The position numbers and the translations under genes were made by a program. Shown piece by piece: positions 26,245 to 33,772 of a stretch of DNA of 64,000 nt; the stretch's first letter is position 1; each line of letters starts with the position of its first letter. Below the pieces are notes generated by a model. It did no database searches and had not been told where the DNA came from. It saw only the letters and a program-made list of their open reading frames with translations. The DNA is from Streptomyces inusitatus (lineage in GTDB: Bacteria; Actinomycetota; Actinomycetes; Streptomycetales; Streptomycetaceae), in the NCBI RefSeq assembly GCF_014651115.1, contig NZ_BMWG01000013.1:62001-126000 (forward strand), written 5' to 3'.

Positions 26245-26637
26245 GTGTTCTTGTTCTTGCTGATCGCGATGGTCGTGGTCGTCGGGGCGGTCACGCTGGC
26301 CGTGGTCGGCGGCGGCGACAGCGCCGCGCTGCCCGAGGTCGCGCCCGAGCGGCTGGTGGACCCCCTGCCGGCGAACCGGCCGGTCGGCCGCGCCGATGTG
26401 GAGGCGCTGCGGCTGCCGGTGACCGTGCGCGGCTACCGGATGGCCGACGTCGACGACGCGCTCGGCCGCCTCGGGGCCGAGCTGGCCGAGCGGGACGCCC
26501 GGATCGCCGAGCTGGAGTCCGCCCTCGCCGGGGCGCAGGCCACCGCAGTGGCCGGGCCGGACCTCTTCACCGAACCGGGCGGCGGGCGCACCGAGCCGGG
26601 CGGTTTCACCGAGCAGGGCGAGGGGACGGGCCGATGA
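26245..26637 (+). CDS. DivIVA-domain small membrane protein (Rv1209-like)
   Basis: Small protein (130 aa). It starts with GTG 26245 after GGGGAGG. One N-terminal membrane helix (residues 2-22) is followed by a short linker and a DivIVA-type segment: LRLPVTVRGYRMADVDDALGRLGAEL then a coiled coil ERDARIAELESALAGAQ. The tail repeats EPGG/TEPGG. The 4-nt ATGA overlap with tag indicates translational coupling. DivIVA-like modules often sense membrane curvature or scaffold polar growth proteins; no partner can be named here. Confidence 0.78.
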   Translation: MFLFLLIAMVVVVGAVTLAVVGGGDSAALPEVAPERLVDPLPANRPVGRADVEALRLPVTVRGYRMADVDDALGRLGAELAERDARIAELESALAGAQATAVAGPDLFTEPGGGRTEPGGFTEQGEGTGR

Positions 26638-27224
26638 GCGACGGCGGCACCGCGGCCGGGCCCGACGGAATGCCCCGCTGCCCCTGGGGGCTCTCCACCG
26701 AGGACTACATCGCCTACCACGACACGGAGTGGGGCCGTCCGGTCCACGGCGACGACGCGCTCTTCGAACGGCTCTGTCTGGAGGCCTTCCAGTCCGGGCT
26801 CTCCTGGATCACCATCCTGCGGCGGCGCGAGGGATTCCGCCGCGCCTTCGACGAGTTCAAGATCGCCTCGGTGGCGGAGTTCACCGAGGCCGACCGGGAG
26901 CGGCTCCTCGCCGACGAGGGCATCATCCGCAACCGCGCCAAGATCGACGCCACCCTCGCCAACGCCCGGGAGCTGGCCGGCTGGGCCCCCGGCGAGCTGG
27001 ACACCCTCATCTGGTCGTACGCTCCGGACCCGGCGAAGCGCCCGGCGCCGACGACCGTCGCCGACGTGCCCGCCGTCACCGACGAGTCCACGGCCCTCGC
27101 CAAGGAGCTCAAGAAGAAGGGCCTGCGCTTCATCGGCCCCACCACCGCCTACGCCCTGATGCAGGCCTGCGGCCTGGTCGACGACCACCTGGCCGGCTGC
27201 TTCGCCCGCGAAGCCCGGCCCTAG
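26634..27224 (+). CDS. tag: DNA-3-methyladenine glycosylase I
   Basis: Base-excision repair enzyme (196 aa) removing 3-methyladenine. The family hallmark CPWGLSTEDYIAYHDTEWGRP gives the zinc ligands Cys16 and His29, and the C-terminus supplies the other pair in DDHLAGCF. EAFQSGLSWITILRRREGFRRAF and RNRAKIDATLANA form the helix-hairpin core. Length matches Escherichia coli Tag with a short extension. It is coupled by overlap to the DivIVA-like gene, as at Rv1209-Rv1210. Confidence 0.92.
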   Translation: MSDGGTAAGPDGMPRCPWGLSTEDYIAYHDTEWGRPVHGDDALFERLCLEAFQSGLSWITILRRREGFRRAFDEFKIASVAEFTEADRERLLADEGIIRNRAKIDATLANARELAGWAPGELDTLIWSYAPDPAKRPAPTTVADVPAVTDESTALAKELKKKGLRFIGPTTAYALMQACGLVDDHLAGCFAREARP

Positions 27225-27260
27225 GGCTTCCCCGGGGCCTTGGAGGCCCCGGGGGGAGCC
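27225..27260. terminator. Hairpin between convergent tag and enoyl-CoA hydratase genes
   Basis: GGCTTCCCCGGGGCCT pairs imperfectly with AGGCCCCGGGGGGAGCC over a tight loop, directly between the two stop codons. Confidence 0.65.
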
Positions 27261-27264
27261 GTGC

Positions 27265-28065
27265 CTACCGGCCCAGATAGACCGGCTTCTCCTTCGCGAT
27301 GAAGGCCTCGACCGCGATCGTGTGGTCCTCGGACGCCCCCGCGCGCGCCTGGAGGTCGCCCTCCCGCTCCAGGGCCTCGTCGAGCGAGTGATCGGCCCCG
27401 AAGGCGAGGGACTCCTTGATCGCGGCATAGGCCAGGGTCGGGCCGTCCGCCAGCGCCCGGGCCACCGCCGCGGCCTCGGCGGCCAGCTCGGCGGCCGGGA
27501 CCAGCCGGTTCGCGAGGCCCCAGTCGTACGCCTCCCGCGCGGAGAACGAGCGCGGGAAGAGCAGCAGATCAGCGGCCCTGCTCCGGCCGACCAGCCGGGG
27601 CAGCGCCCAGGAGACCCCGGAGTCGGCGGTCAGCGCGACCCCCGCGAAGGCCGTGGTGAAAGTGGCGGTGTCGGCGACCACCCGGTAGTCCGCCGCGAGG
27701 GCGAAACCGAGGCCCGCCCCGGCGGCCACCCCGTTCACCCCGGCCACCACCGGCTTCGCCATCCCCGCCAGGGCCCGGACGATCGGGTTGTAGTGCTCCC
27801 GGACGGTGTTCATGGTGCCGCCCGCCCCGGACTCCCGGTCCTCGGCGAGGAGCGACACATGCTCCTTCAGATCCTGGCCGACGCAGAAGGCGCGCCCGGC
27901 GGCGGTGAGCAGCACCGCGCGTACGGCGCAATCCCCGGCCGCGGCCTCGGCGGCCTCCCTGAGGGCGTTCTTGGCCTCGATGTTCATCGCGTTCATGGCC
28001 TCGGGCCGGTTGATCGTGATCGTCGCGAGCCCGTCGCTCACCTCGTACAGCACGGAGTCGGCCAT
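27265..28065 (-). CDS. Enoyl-CoA hydratase/isomerase (PaaG-like)
   Basis: Crotonase-superfamily enzyme (266 aa). The CoA-binding and oxyanion-hole segments are visible as AFCVGQDLKEH and NGVAAGAGLGFALAADYR. The region TAFAGVALTADSGVSWALPRLVG has an Asp in DSG where PaaG (2-(1,2-epoxy-1,2-dihydrophenyl)acetyl-CoA isomerase) has its catalytic Asp, and lacks the second acid of classical hydratases. An isomerase of the PaaG type is therefore more likely than a beta-oxidation hydratase. No other phenylacetate genes are nearby. A perfect palindrome lies about 100 nt upstream. Confidence 0.83.
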   Translation of the reverse strand: MADSVLYEVSDGLATITINRPEAMNAMNIEAKNALREAAEAAAGDCAVRAVLLTAAGRAFCVGQDLKEHVSLLAEDRESGAGGTMNTVREHYNPIVRALAGMAKPVVAGVNGVAAGAGLGFALAADYRVVADTATFTTAFAGVALTADSGVSWALPRLVGRSRAADLLLFPRSFSAREAYDWGLANRLVPAAELAAEAAAVARALADGPTLAYAAIKESLAFGADHSLDEALEREGDLQARAGASEDHTIAVEAFIAKEKPVYLGR

Positions 28066-28392
28066 GTCTGTCAGCTCCCCTTCGCGGCTCTGCGGTGGTG
28101 TCCGGGCCCAGCATGGCGGAGATCTTCGACTCCGGGCATGTGACCTGCGTCAAACCGGGACCGGCCGGACTTTGGCCGCAAAGTCTTGGCGGGGCGGCGA
28201 AGTATCGCAGGCGGATCGCCGAATTGAGTGGTTTTGCGAGAGCGCGTTGCCTAAGCGATGCAGGCCGATGTTGGTCATCGGGTCCCGTGATGCGGGATAA
28301 TGACCTGGAAGCAATGTGTTCGATGCCGGTGCGAGCGCCTACCCGGGCGGCCGTCGGCTGACGATGAGCTGGTTTCAGGAAGGGGAACGAGC
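28066..28392. other. Divergent 327-bp intergenic region with palindrome
   Basis: Between the enoyl-CoA hydratase gene (minus) and the DUF3117 gene (plus). It holds a perfect inverted repeat GACTTTG-GCCG-CAAAGTC at 28168-28185, a minus-strand TTGACG at 28148-28153 that could be a -35 for the hydratase gene, and the plus promoter at 28271-28301. No gene is seen. Confidence 0.6.
28271..28301 (+). promoter_or_regulatory. Candidate promoter of the DUF3117 gene
   Basis: TTGGTC (28271-28276) and GATAAT (28296-28301) with 19-nt spacing (18 if the -35 is TGGTCA). Transcription would start about 85 nt before the ATG. Confidence 0.5.
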
Positions 28393-28560
28393 ATGGCGGC
28401 CATGAAGCCGCGGACGGGTGATGGCCCGCTCGAGGTGACCAAGGAGGGGCGGGGCATCGTCATGCGCGTTCCGCTCGAAGGCGGCGGTCGGCTAGTCGTC
28501 GAGCTGACTCCCGACGAAGCCGAAGCGCTGGGCGATGCTCTGAAGAAGGTCGTCGGCTGA
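28393..28560 (+). CDS. DUF3117 small protein (55 aa)
   Basis: Highly conserved short actinobacterial protein beginning MAAMKPRTGDGPLEVTKEGR and ending DALKKVVG. The start ATG has AGGAAGGGG about 8 nt upstream. It corresponds to M. tuberculosis Rv1211, which also follows tag and has been described as calmodulin-like; I see no clear EF-hand here. It is monocistronic: its own promoter upstream and a U-tailed hairpin downstream. Function unknown. Confidence 0.88.
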   Translation: MAAMKPRTGDGPLEVTKEGRGIVMRVPLEGGGRLVVELTPDEAEALGDALKKVVG

Positions 28561-28586
28561 CGAGCGCGCGACGCGCCACAGTCATC

Positions 28587-28624
28587 CCGCCCCGGTGCCG
28601 TACAGGCGCCGGGGCGGTTTGTTT
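28587..28624 (+). terminator. Intrinsic terminator of the DUF3117 gene
   Basis: A 13-bp stem (28587-28599, CCGCCCCGGTGCC, with 28605-28617, one G-U pair), a 5-nt loop GTACA and the tail TTTGTTT lie 26 nt after the stop. Confidence 0.85.
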
Positions 28625-28650
28625 CCCGGCCGGCGGGGAAGCCGGCCGGG

Positions 28651-29286
28651 TCAGCCGCGGCGGACCGCGCAGAGCAGCCCGTCCCCCACCGGCAGCAGCG
28701 AGGGCAGCAGCTCCTGGCTCTCCCGCACCGCGCGCAGCAGCTCCCGCAGCCGCAGCACCTCGGCCGGCTGCGCCGCCGAGTCGACCGTACGGCCGCGGGC
28801 GAAGACGCCCTCGAAGCAGACCAGCCCGCCGGGCCTCAGCAGCCGCAGCGACTCCGCCAGACACTCCAGCGACTCCATCCGGTCGCCGTCGCAGAAGACC
28901 AGGTCGTACCCGCCGTCCGCGAGCCTCGGCAGCACATCGAGGGCGCGGCCGGGGATGAACCGCGCCCGGTTGCTCGCGAAGCCCGCCGCGCGGAACGCCT
29001 GTTTGGCGAACTGCTGGCGCTCCGGCTCCGGGTCCACCGTGGTCAGCACCCCGTCCGGCCGCATGCCCTGGAGCAGATAGATGCCGGAGACGCCCGTCCC
29101 CGTGCCGATCTCCGCCACCGCTTTCGCATCAGCGGTGGCGGCCAGCAGTCGCAGCGCGGCGCCGGTCCCTGGCGACACCGAGGGGAGCCCTGAGTCACGG
29201 GCCCGCTCACGGGCCCAGTGCAGCGCGTCGTCCTCGGCGACAAAGGCGTCGGCGAACGCCCAGCTTGTCTGCCGGTTGGCGGTAAT
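28651..29286 (-). CDS. SAM-dependent O-methyltransferase (Rv1220c-like), probable ATT start
   Basis: Class I methyltransferase of the O-methyltransferase_3 family (211 aa from 29286). The SAM-binding motif AVAEIGTGTGVSGIYLL, the acidic loop TTVDPEPERQ and YDLVFCDGD are clear. No ATG, GTG or TTG lies between the fold and a remote ATG at 29415, which would overlap the divergent sigma gene start. The best site is ATT at 29286-29284: a perfect AGGAG lies 6 nt upstream and the protein then reads ITANRQTSWAF. Initiation at AUU is rare but known. The gene sits divergent from the ECF sigma factor, as Rv1220c does beside sigE in mycobacteria. The methyl acceptor is unknown. Confidence 0.82.
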   Translation of the reverse strand: MTANRQTSWAFADAFVAEDDALHWARERARDSGLPSVSPGTGAALRLLAATADAKAVAEIGTGTGVSGIYLLQGMRPDGVLTTVDPEPERQQFAKQAFRAAGFASNRARFIPGRALDVLPRLADGGYDLVFCDGDRMESLECLAESLRLLRPGGLVCFEGVFARGRTVDSAAQPAEVLRLRELLRAVRESQELLPSLLPVGDGLLCAVRRG

Positions 29287-29341
29287 GGGCCTCTCCTGTC
29301 CCCGTAGTTGAACGCGACGTTGACTGTATCCGCTGCTCCCG

Positions 29342-29367
29342 GGAACCCGCAGATGGGACCGGGCGTT
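29342..29367 (+). promoter_or_regulatory. ECF-type promoter upstream of the sigma factor gene
   Basis: GGAAC (29342-29346), a 17-nt spacer and CGTT (29364-29367) form a typical ECF sigma promoter. Transcription would start near 29374, leaving a very short leader that still contains the GGGGGGAG ribosome site before ATG 29388. This suggests autoregulation. Confidence 0.6.
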
Positions 29368-29387
29368 GTAGGAGGCAGGGGGGAGCA

Positions 29388-30227
29388 ATGGAGCAGAGCT
29401 GGAAGCGGCACCCAAATTCGCGTAAAGATTCTTATCCGGAGCTAACGGGCGAGGTGGCTATGGTAGGGGCTCCGCTGGACACCACCAGAGCCGATAGGGG
29501 AGGTGCGGCTGCACCTGCGGATCGTAAGGGAGTGCTCCGGCGCTTCCTCAGGTCACCGGGTGAGCCGAAATCCGTGACCAACACCGCTGACCGCTCCCGC
29601 ACCACCGACTCCGCGGCAACCGCGACCTTCGCATCGGATGCGGAATCGCCGGCGTGGACCCCTCCCACCTGGGAGGAGATCGTCAGCACGCACAGCGGCC
29701 GGGTCTACCGTCTCGCCTACCGCCTCACGGGCAACCAGCACGACGCCGAGGATCTGACCCAGGAAGTCTTCGTCCGGGTCTTCCGCTCGCTGTCCACCTA
29801 CACGCCCGGCACCTTCGAGGGCTGGCTGCACCGCATCACCACCAATCTCTTCCTGGACATGGTCCGCCGGAAGCAGCGCATCCGTTTCGATGCCCTCGGG
29901 GACGACGCGGCCGAGCGGCTGCCCAGCCGTGAGCCCTCCCCCCAGCAGGTCTTCAACGACACGCACTTCGACGCCGATGTGCAGCAGGCGCTGGACACCC
30001 TCGCGCCCGAGTTCCGCGCCGCCGTGGTCCTCTGCGACATCGAGGGCCTGTCGTACGAGGAGATCGCCGCGACCCTGGGCGTCAAGCTCGGCACGGTCCG
30101 CAGCCGTATCCACCGGGGCCGCTCGCATCTGCGCAAGGCCCTCAAGCACCGTTCCCCCGAGGCCCGCGCCGAGCAGCGCACCCTGGCGGGAGCGGTCGGA
30201 TTGGCAGGGGAGGGCGGAGCCGCGTGA
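29388..30227 (+). CDS. sigE: ECF sigma factor, SigE (M. tuberculosis) type
   Basis: Extracytoplasmic-function RNA polymerase sigma factor (279 aa). Residues 1-94 are a variable, Ser/Thr/Ala-rich extension. Region 2 runs about 96-165 (RLAYRLTGNQHDAEDLTQEVFVRVF and the GTFEGWLHRITTNLFLDMVRRK core) and region 4 about 195-250 (LSYEEIAATLGVKLGTVRSRIHRGRSHLRKAL). ATG 29388 has a strong GGGGGGAG site; an alternative ATG at 29460 (GAGGTGG) could yield a shorter form, as reported for mycobacterial SigE. The symbol means the Rv1221 orthologue by context; it is not the S. coelicolor sigE of cell-wall stress. Its stop overlaps the anti-sigma gene by 4 nt. Confidence 0.85.
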   Translation: MEQSWKRHPNSRKDSYPELTGEVAMVGAPLDTTRADRGGAAAPADRKGVLRRFLRSPGEPKSVTNTADRSRTTDSAATATFASDAESPAWTPPTWEEIVSTHSGRVYRLAYRLTGNQHDAEDLTQEVFVRVFRSLSTYTPGTFEGWLHRITTNLFLDMVRRKQRIRFDALGDDAAERLPSREPSPQQVFNDTHFDADVQQALDTLAPEFRAAVVLCDIEGLSYEEIAATLGVKLGTVRSRIHRGRSHLRKALKHRSPEARAEQRTLAGAVGLAGEGGAA

Positions 30228-31189
30228 GTGGATTCGGTCCGACCCCGGCGGAACAGCATCTGGGGGACCGGCTCGCCGCCCTCGTCGACGGCGAGCTGAA
30301 ACACGACGCCAGGGACCGGGTGCTGGCGCATCTGGCGACCTGCCCCAAGTGCAAGGCCGAGGCCGACGCCCAGCGGCGGCTGAAGGACGTCTTCGCGCAG
30401 TCCGCGCCCCCGCCCCTCTCCGAAGGGCTGCTCGCCCGGCTCCAGGGCCTGCCCGCGGGCCCCGGCGGCGAGGACCGGGGCGGTCCCTTCGACGGGGGCC
30501 GGGTCATCGATTCCGTGTTCGCCGGGGTGACCCCCTCGTCGGGAAGACCCGGCGGCCGCCCGGAGACCTTCGGATACGTCCCCGGCGGCCCGTCGGGTCC
30601 GTCGGGCGTGCCCGCGCTGCCCGGCCGCTCCGGGGGCTTCCGCATCCATGAGGTGGGCCGCCCGGAGGGCGAGCGCTCTCCCTGGCGGGGCCGGAGGTTC
30701 GCCTTCGCCGCGGCCAGCGCGGTCTCCTTCGCGGCGATCGCCCTCGGCGGGGCGCTGCCCGCGGCCGACACCACGGCCACCGCCAGGGGCGGCGCCCCGG
30801 GCAACACCGTCACTCCCATGCAGGCGGGCACCGGCACGGGATCCGCCGGTACCGCCGGTACCGCGGGCGGTCTCCCCACCACCTCCGCCAGCGCCAGGAG
30901 CGCCGACTACGAGCGCCGCCGCACCTCGGGCCAGTCCTCGGGCCGGTCCGAGGAGCGGGCCATAGGCCGCTCCGTCACCGGGCCGCTCACCCCCGGGGAA
31001 TCGCCGCACCGGCCGCTGACCGTCCCGGCCACGCTCGGGGCGGCCTTCGCCCCGCCGCCGCTGATACATCCCACCGGCACGGCGCTCCATCTCACCGAGG
31101 TCCCCGTGCTCGCCCCGCCGGCAACGCCCGCTCCCACCCACCTCGTTGCCCCGGCGCACCCCACGCCGCCGCTCGCGTCCACCCGCTGA
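30224..31189 (+). CDS. Zinc-finger anti-sigma factor (RseA-like), membrane-spanning
   Basis: Predicted anti-sigma factor (321 aa) for the adjacent ECF sigma. The N-terminal zinc anti-sigma motif H-x3-C-x2-C is His36, Cys40, Cys43 (HLATCPKC) with preceding helix LAALVDGELKHDARDRVL. A Gly/Pro-rich linker leads to one membrane helix at about residues 159-178, and a long Pro/Thr-rich extracytoplasmic tail follows. It starts with GTG overlapping the sigma stop (GTGA), so expression is stoichiometrically coupled. M. tuberculosis RseA occupies the same position. The HtrA-like protease next door is a candidate partner, but signal and proteolytic route are inference. Confidence 0.83.
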   Translation: MSGFGPTPAEQHLGDRLAALVDGELKHDARDRVLAHLATCPKCKAEADAQRRLKDVFAQSAPPPLSEGLLARLQGLPAGPGGEDRGGPFDGGRVIDSVFAGVTPSSGRPGGRPETFGYVPGGPSGPSGVPALPGRSGGFRIHEVGRPEGERSPWRGRRFAFAAASAVSFAAIALGGALPAADTTATARGGAPGNTVTPMQAGTGTGSAGTAGTAGGLPTTSASARSADYERRRTSGQSSGRSEERAIGRSVTGPLTPGESPHRPLTVPATLGAAFAPPPLIHPTGTALHLTEVPVLAPPATPAPTHLVAPAHPTPPLASTR

Positions 31190-31295
31190 CGCGGCACCCT
31201 GTCCGGCCCCCTGCGCGGAGATTCACGAACCTGGTTGAATCCTCGATAGGGGTGCCCGCGGGGCGCCGCGGCGGACGGCAGTTTGCGGGGAGAGC

Positions 31296-32963
31296 ATGGA
31301 CGACGGGAAGCCCACCGAAGCCAAGGCCAAGTGGTGGAGCCGGCCCAGCGCGGAGCGGCCTCCGCAGCGGCCGGAGCAGCTTCCGCCGGTGCCCGGCCCC
31401 GTCGTGCCCCCGCCCGCCCGGGCGGGGGAGGACGAGCCGGGGACGGCCGCCGCCCCGGACCGGGACACCACCTCGTCAGTCCCGGACAGTTCACCCCAGG
31501 ACACCCCGTCGCCTCAGGACACCCCGGCGGCCCCGGCCGAGGCGGCCCCGCCCCGGCCGCTCCACGAGCCCGACGAGTACGGCACCCCGCCGTACGGCGG
31601 CCCGGGCCCCTGGGCCCCGGCCCCGCCCGTGCAGCGGCCCGTGCCCACACCCGCCGGGGGCACCCCCGTACCGCCCGTGCCCCCGCAGTACGCGGGGCAC
31701 CCGCCGCTCCAGCCCGCCGCCGCCCACCAGCCGCACCCCCAGGACGCCCCCACCGGCCCTCAGACGCCGCAGTGGCTCCAGTACGACCCCTGGGGATCAC
31801 CGGCGGCCCCCGCGCCGCTCACACACCCCGGTGAGCCGCCCCGGCGCAAGAGCCGCCGGGGCGCGCTGCTGATCGGCGCGGTGGTGCTGGCGCTCGCCTC
31901 CGGCGCGATCGGCGGCGGCGTCGGCGCGTACGTCGAGCGCCGGGGCGGCCTCACCCAGGTCGAGCTGGACCAGGCGCCCAGGGAGAGCCGGGACCGCGCC
32001 CCCGACAGCGTCGCCGGGATCGCCGCCAGCGCCCTGCCCAGCGTCGTCACCCTCCATGTCAGCGGCGGCGGCGAACAGGGCACCGGCACCGGCTTCGTCC
32101 TCGACCGCCGGGGCCACATCCTCACCAACCACCATGTCGTGGCCCCCGCCGGACCCGGCGGCGAGATCTCCGTCACCTTCAGCGGCGGCGAGACCGCCAG
32201 AGGCACCCTCGTCGGCAAGGACAGCGGCTACGACCTCGCCGTCGTCAAGGTCTCCGGCGTCTCCGGCCTCACCCCGCTGCCGCTGGGCAACTCCGACAAT
32301 GTGCGGGTCGGCGACCCCGTCGTCGCCATCGGCGCGCCCTTCGACCTCCAGAACACGGTCACCTCCGGCATCATCAGCGCCAAGGAGCGGCCCATCACCG
32401 CGGGCGGCGAGAAGGGCGACGGCAGCGATGTCAGCTATGTCGACGCGCTCCAGACCGACGCCCCGATAAACCCCGGCAACTCCGGCGGCCCGCTGGTGGA
32501 CGCCAAGGCCCGGGTCATCGGCATCAACAGCGCGATCCGCGCCGCCGACACCGGCGGGGGCGGCGGCGAGGGAGCCCAGTCCGGATCCATCGGCCTCGGC
32601 TTCGCCATCCCCATCAACCAGGGCAAGCGCGTGGCCGAGGAGCTGATCAACACCGGCCGGGCCACCCATCCCGTGATCGGCGTCAGCCTCGACATGAAGT
32701 ACACCGGCGACGGCGCGCGCGTCGGCGAGAAGGGCAAGGACGGCACCCCCTCGGTCACCCCGGACGGCCCCAGCGCCAAGGCCGGGGTCCGCCCCGGCGA
32801 TGTGATCACCGAGGTCGACGGCCGGCGGGTGCACAGCGGCGAGGAGCTGATCGTCAAGATTCGCGCCCATCGCCCGGGCGACCGGCTGAAACTGACCCTC
32901 ACCCGTTCCGGCGACGAGCGGACCGTCACCCTCACCCTCGGCAGCGCGGGCGGGGACGACTGA
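31296..32963 (+). CDS. HtrA/DegP-type membrane-anchored serine protease with PDZ domain
   Basis: Trypsin-like protease of envelope quality control (555 aa). Residues 1-185 are a cytoplasmic Pro-rich disordered tail, then RRKSRRG and one membrane helix (about 189-212). The protease domain has the catalytic triad His280 (TNHHVV), Asp313 (YDLAVVKV) and Ser396 (GNSGGP). A PDZ domain covers about 465-555 (ATHPVIGVSLDMKY, GVRPGDVITEVDGRRV). The start ATG follows GGGGAGA. It lies 106 nt after the anti-sigma gene and before tatB, as at Rv1223 in mycobacteria. Confidence 0.9.
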   Translation: MDDGKPTEAKAKWWSRPSAERPPQRPEQLPPVPGPVVPPPARAGEDEPGTAAAPDRDTTSSVPDSSPQDTPSPQDTPAAPAEAAPPRPLHEPDEYGTPPYGGPGPWAPAPPVQRPVPTPAGGTPVPPVPPQYAGHPPLQPAAAHQPHPQDAPTGPQTPQWLQYDPWGSPAAPAPLTHPGEPPRRKSRRGALLIGAVVLALASGAIGGGVGAYVERRGGLTQVELDQAPRESRDRAPDSVAGIAASALPSVVTLHVSGGGEQGTGTGFVLDRRGHILTNHHVVAPAGPGGEISVTFSGGETARGTLVGKDSGYDLAVVKVSGVSGLTPLPLGNSDNVRVGDPVVAIGAPFDLQNTVTSGIISAKERPITAGGEKGDGSDVSYVDALQTDAPINPGNSGGPLVDAKARVIGINSAIRAADTGGGGGEGAQSGSIGLGFAIPINQGKRVAEELINTGRATHPVIGVSLDMKYTGDGARVGEKGKDGTPSVTPDGPSAKAGVRPGDVITEVDGRRVHSGEELIVKIRAHRPGDRLKLTLTRSGDERTVTLTLGSAGGDD

Positions 32964-33064
32964 CCTCCTGTAGCACGTGACTCACCCGAGACCCGGCGGG
33001 TACCGTGGAGCGGGTCCTGAACCGACCAGGCCCCCGGGCCGCCGAGAGCACGAGGAGCGACAGG

Positions 33065-33541
33065 GTGTTCAACGACATAGGCGCACTGGAGCTGGTGACG
33101 CTGGTGGTGCTCGCCGTGCTCGTCTTCGGTCCCGACAAACTGCCGAAGGTCATCCAGGACGTCACCGGATTCATCCGCAAGGTCCGGCAGTTCTCCGACA
33201 ACGCCAAGCAGGACATCCGCACCGAGCTGGGCCCCGAGTTCAAGGACTTCGAGTTCGAGGACCTGAACCCGAAGACCTTCGTCCGCAAGCACCTCGGCGA
33301 GAGCGACGACCTCAAGGAGCTGAGAGAGCTCGGCGCCTCCTTCGACCTCCGCAAGGAGATCAACGAGGTCGCGGACGCGGTGAACACCAAGGAGTCCCCC
33401 GACCCGGTCCCGGCCGCGGCGGGCGGCTCCGCCGGGACTCCGGACCTCCTCAAGAAGCCGGCCGACGCCCCCGACCCGTTCAAGAAGCGCGACAAGGTCG
33501 ACCCGGACGAGCGCGCGCCCTTCGACGCCGACGCCACCTGA
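33065..33541 (+). CDS. tatB: Twin-arginine translocase subunit TatB
   Basis: Membrane component of the Tat export pathway (158 aa). It starts at GTG 33065 (MFNDIGALELVTLVVLAVLVFGPDKLPK) with GAGGAG about 6-10 nt upstream. One N-terminal helix is followed by the Gly-Pro hinge (Gly22-Pro23), an amphipathic helix (VIQDVTGFIRKVRQFSDN) and a longer charged C-terminal tail, which separates TatB from shorter TatA. It lies 101 nt after the htrA-like gene. tatA and tatC are not in the window. Confidence 0.9.
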   Translation: MFNDIGALELVTLVVLAVLVFGPDKLPKVIQDVTGFIRKVRQFSDNAKQDIRTELGPEFKDFEFEDLNPKTFVRKHLGESDDLKELRELGASFDLRKEINEVADAVNTKESPDPVPAAAGGSAGTPDLLKKPADAPDPFKKRDKVDPDERAPFDADAT

Positions 33542-33772
33542 TCCCCCGTCCGGTCCCGTCCGGCCCCGTGCGCCTCCCCCGTACCCCCCTGAGCCGTCCC
33601 GCCGTATACACCAATGGGTGCCGACCGAGCCGGGTGTACACGCCGCCGGGCGGCGGTCAATCCGTGTGAGTCGGGCCGGGGTGGCTATTCTCTCCATCTG
33701 TCAGGACGCGAGGACGCCCGAGGGGGGCGGGTCCGCTCCGGACCCCGGACACAAGAGGAGGCGGCCGGCCAG

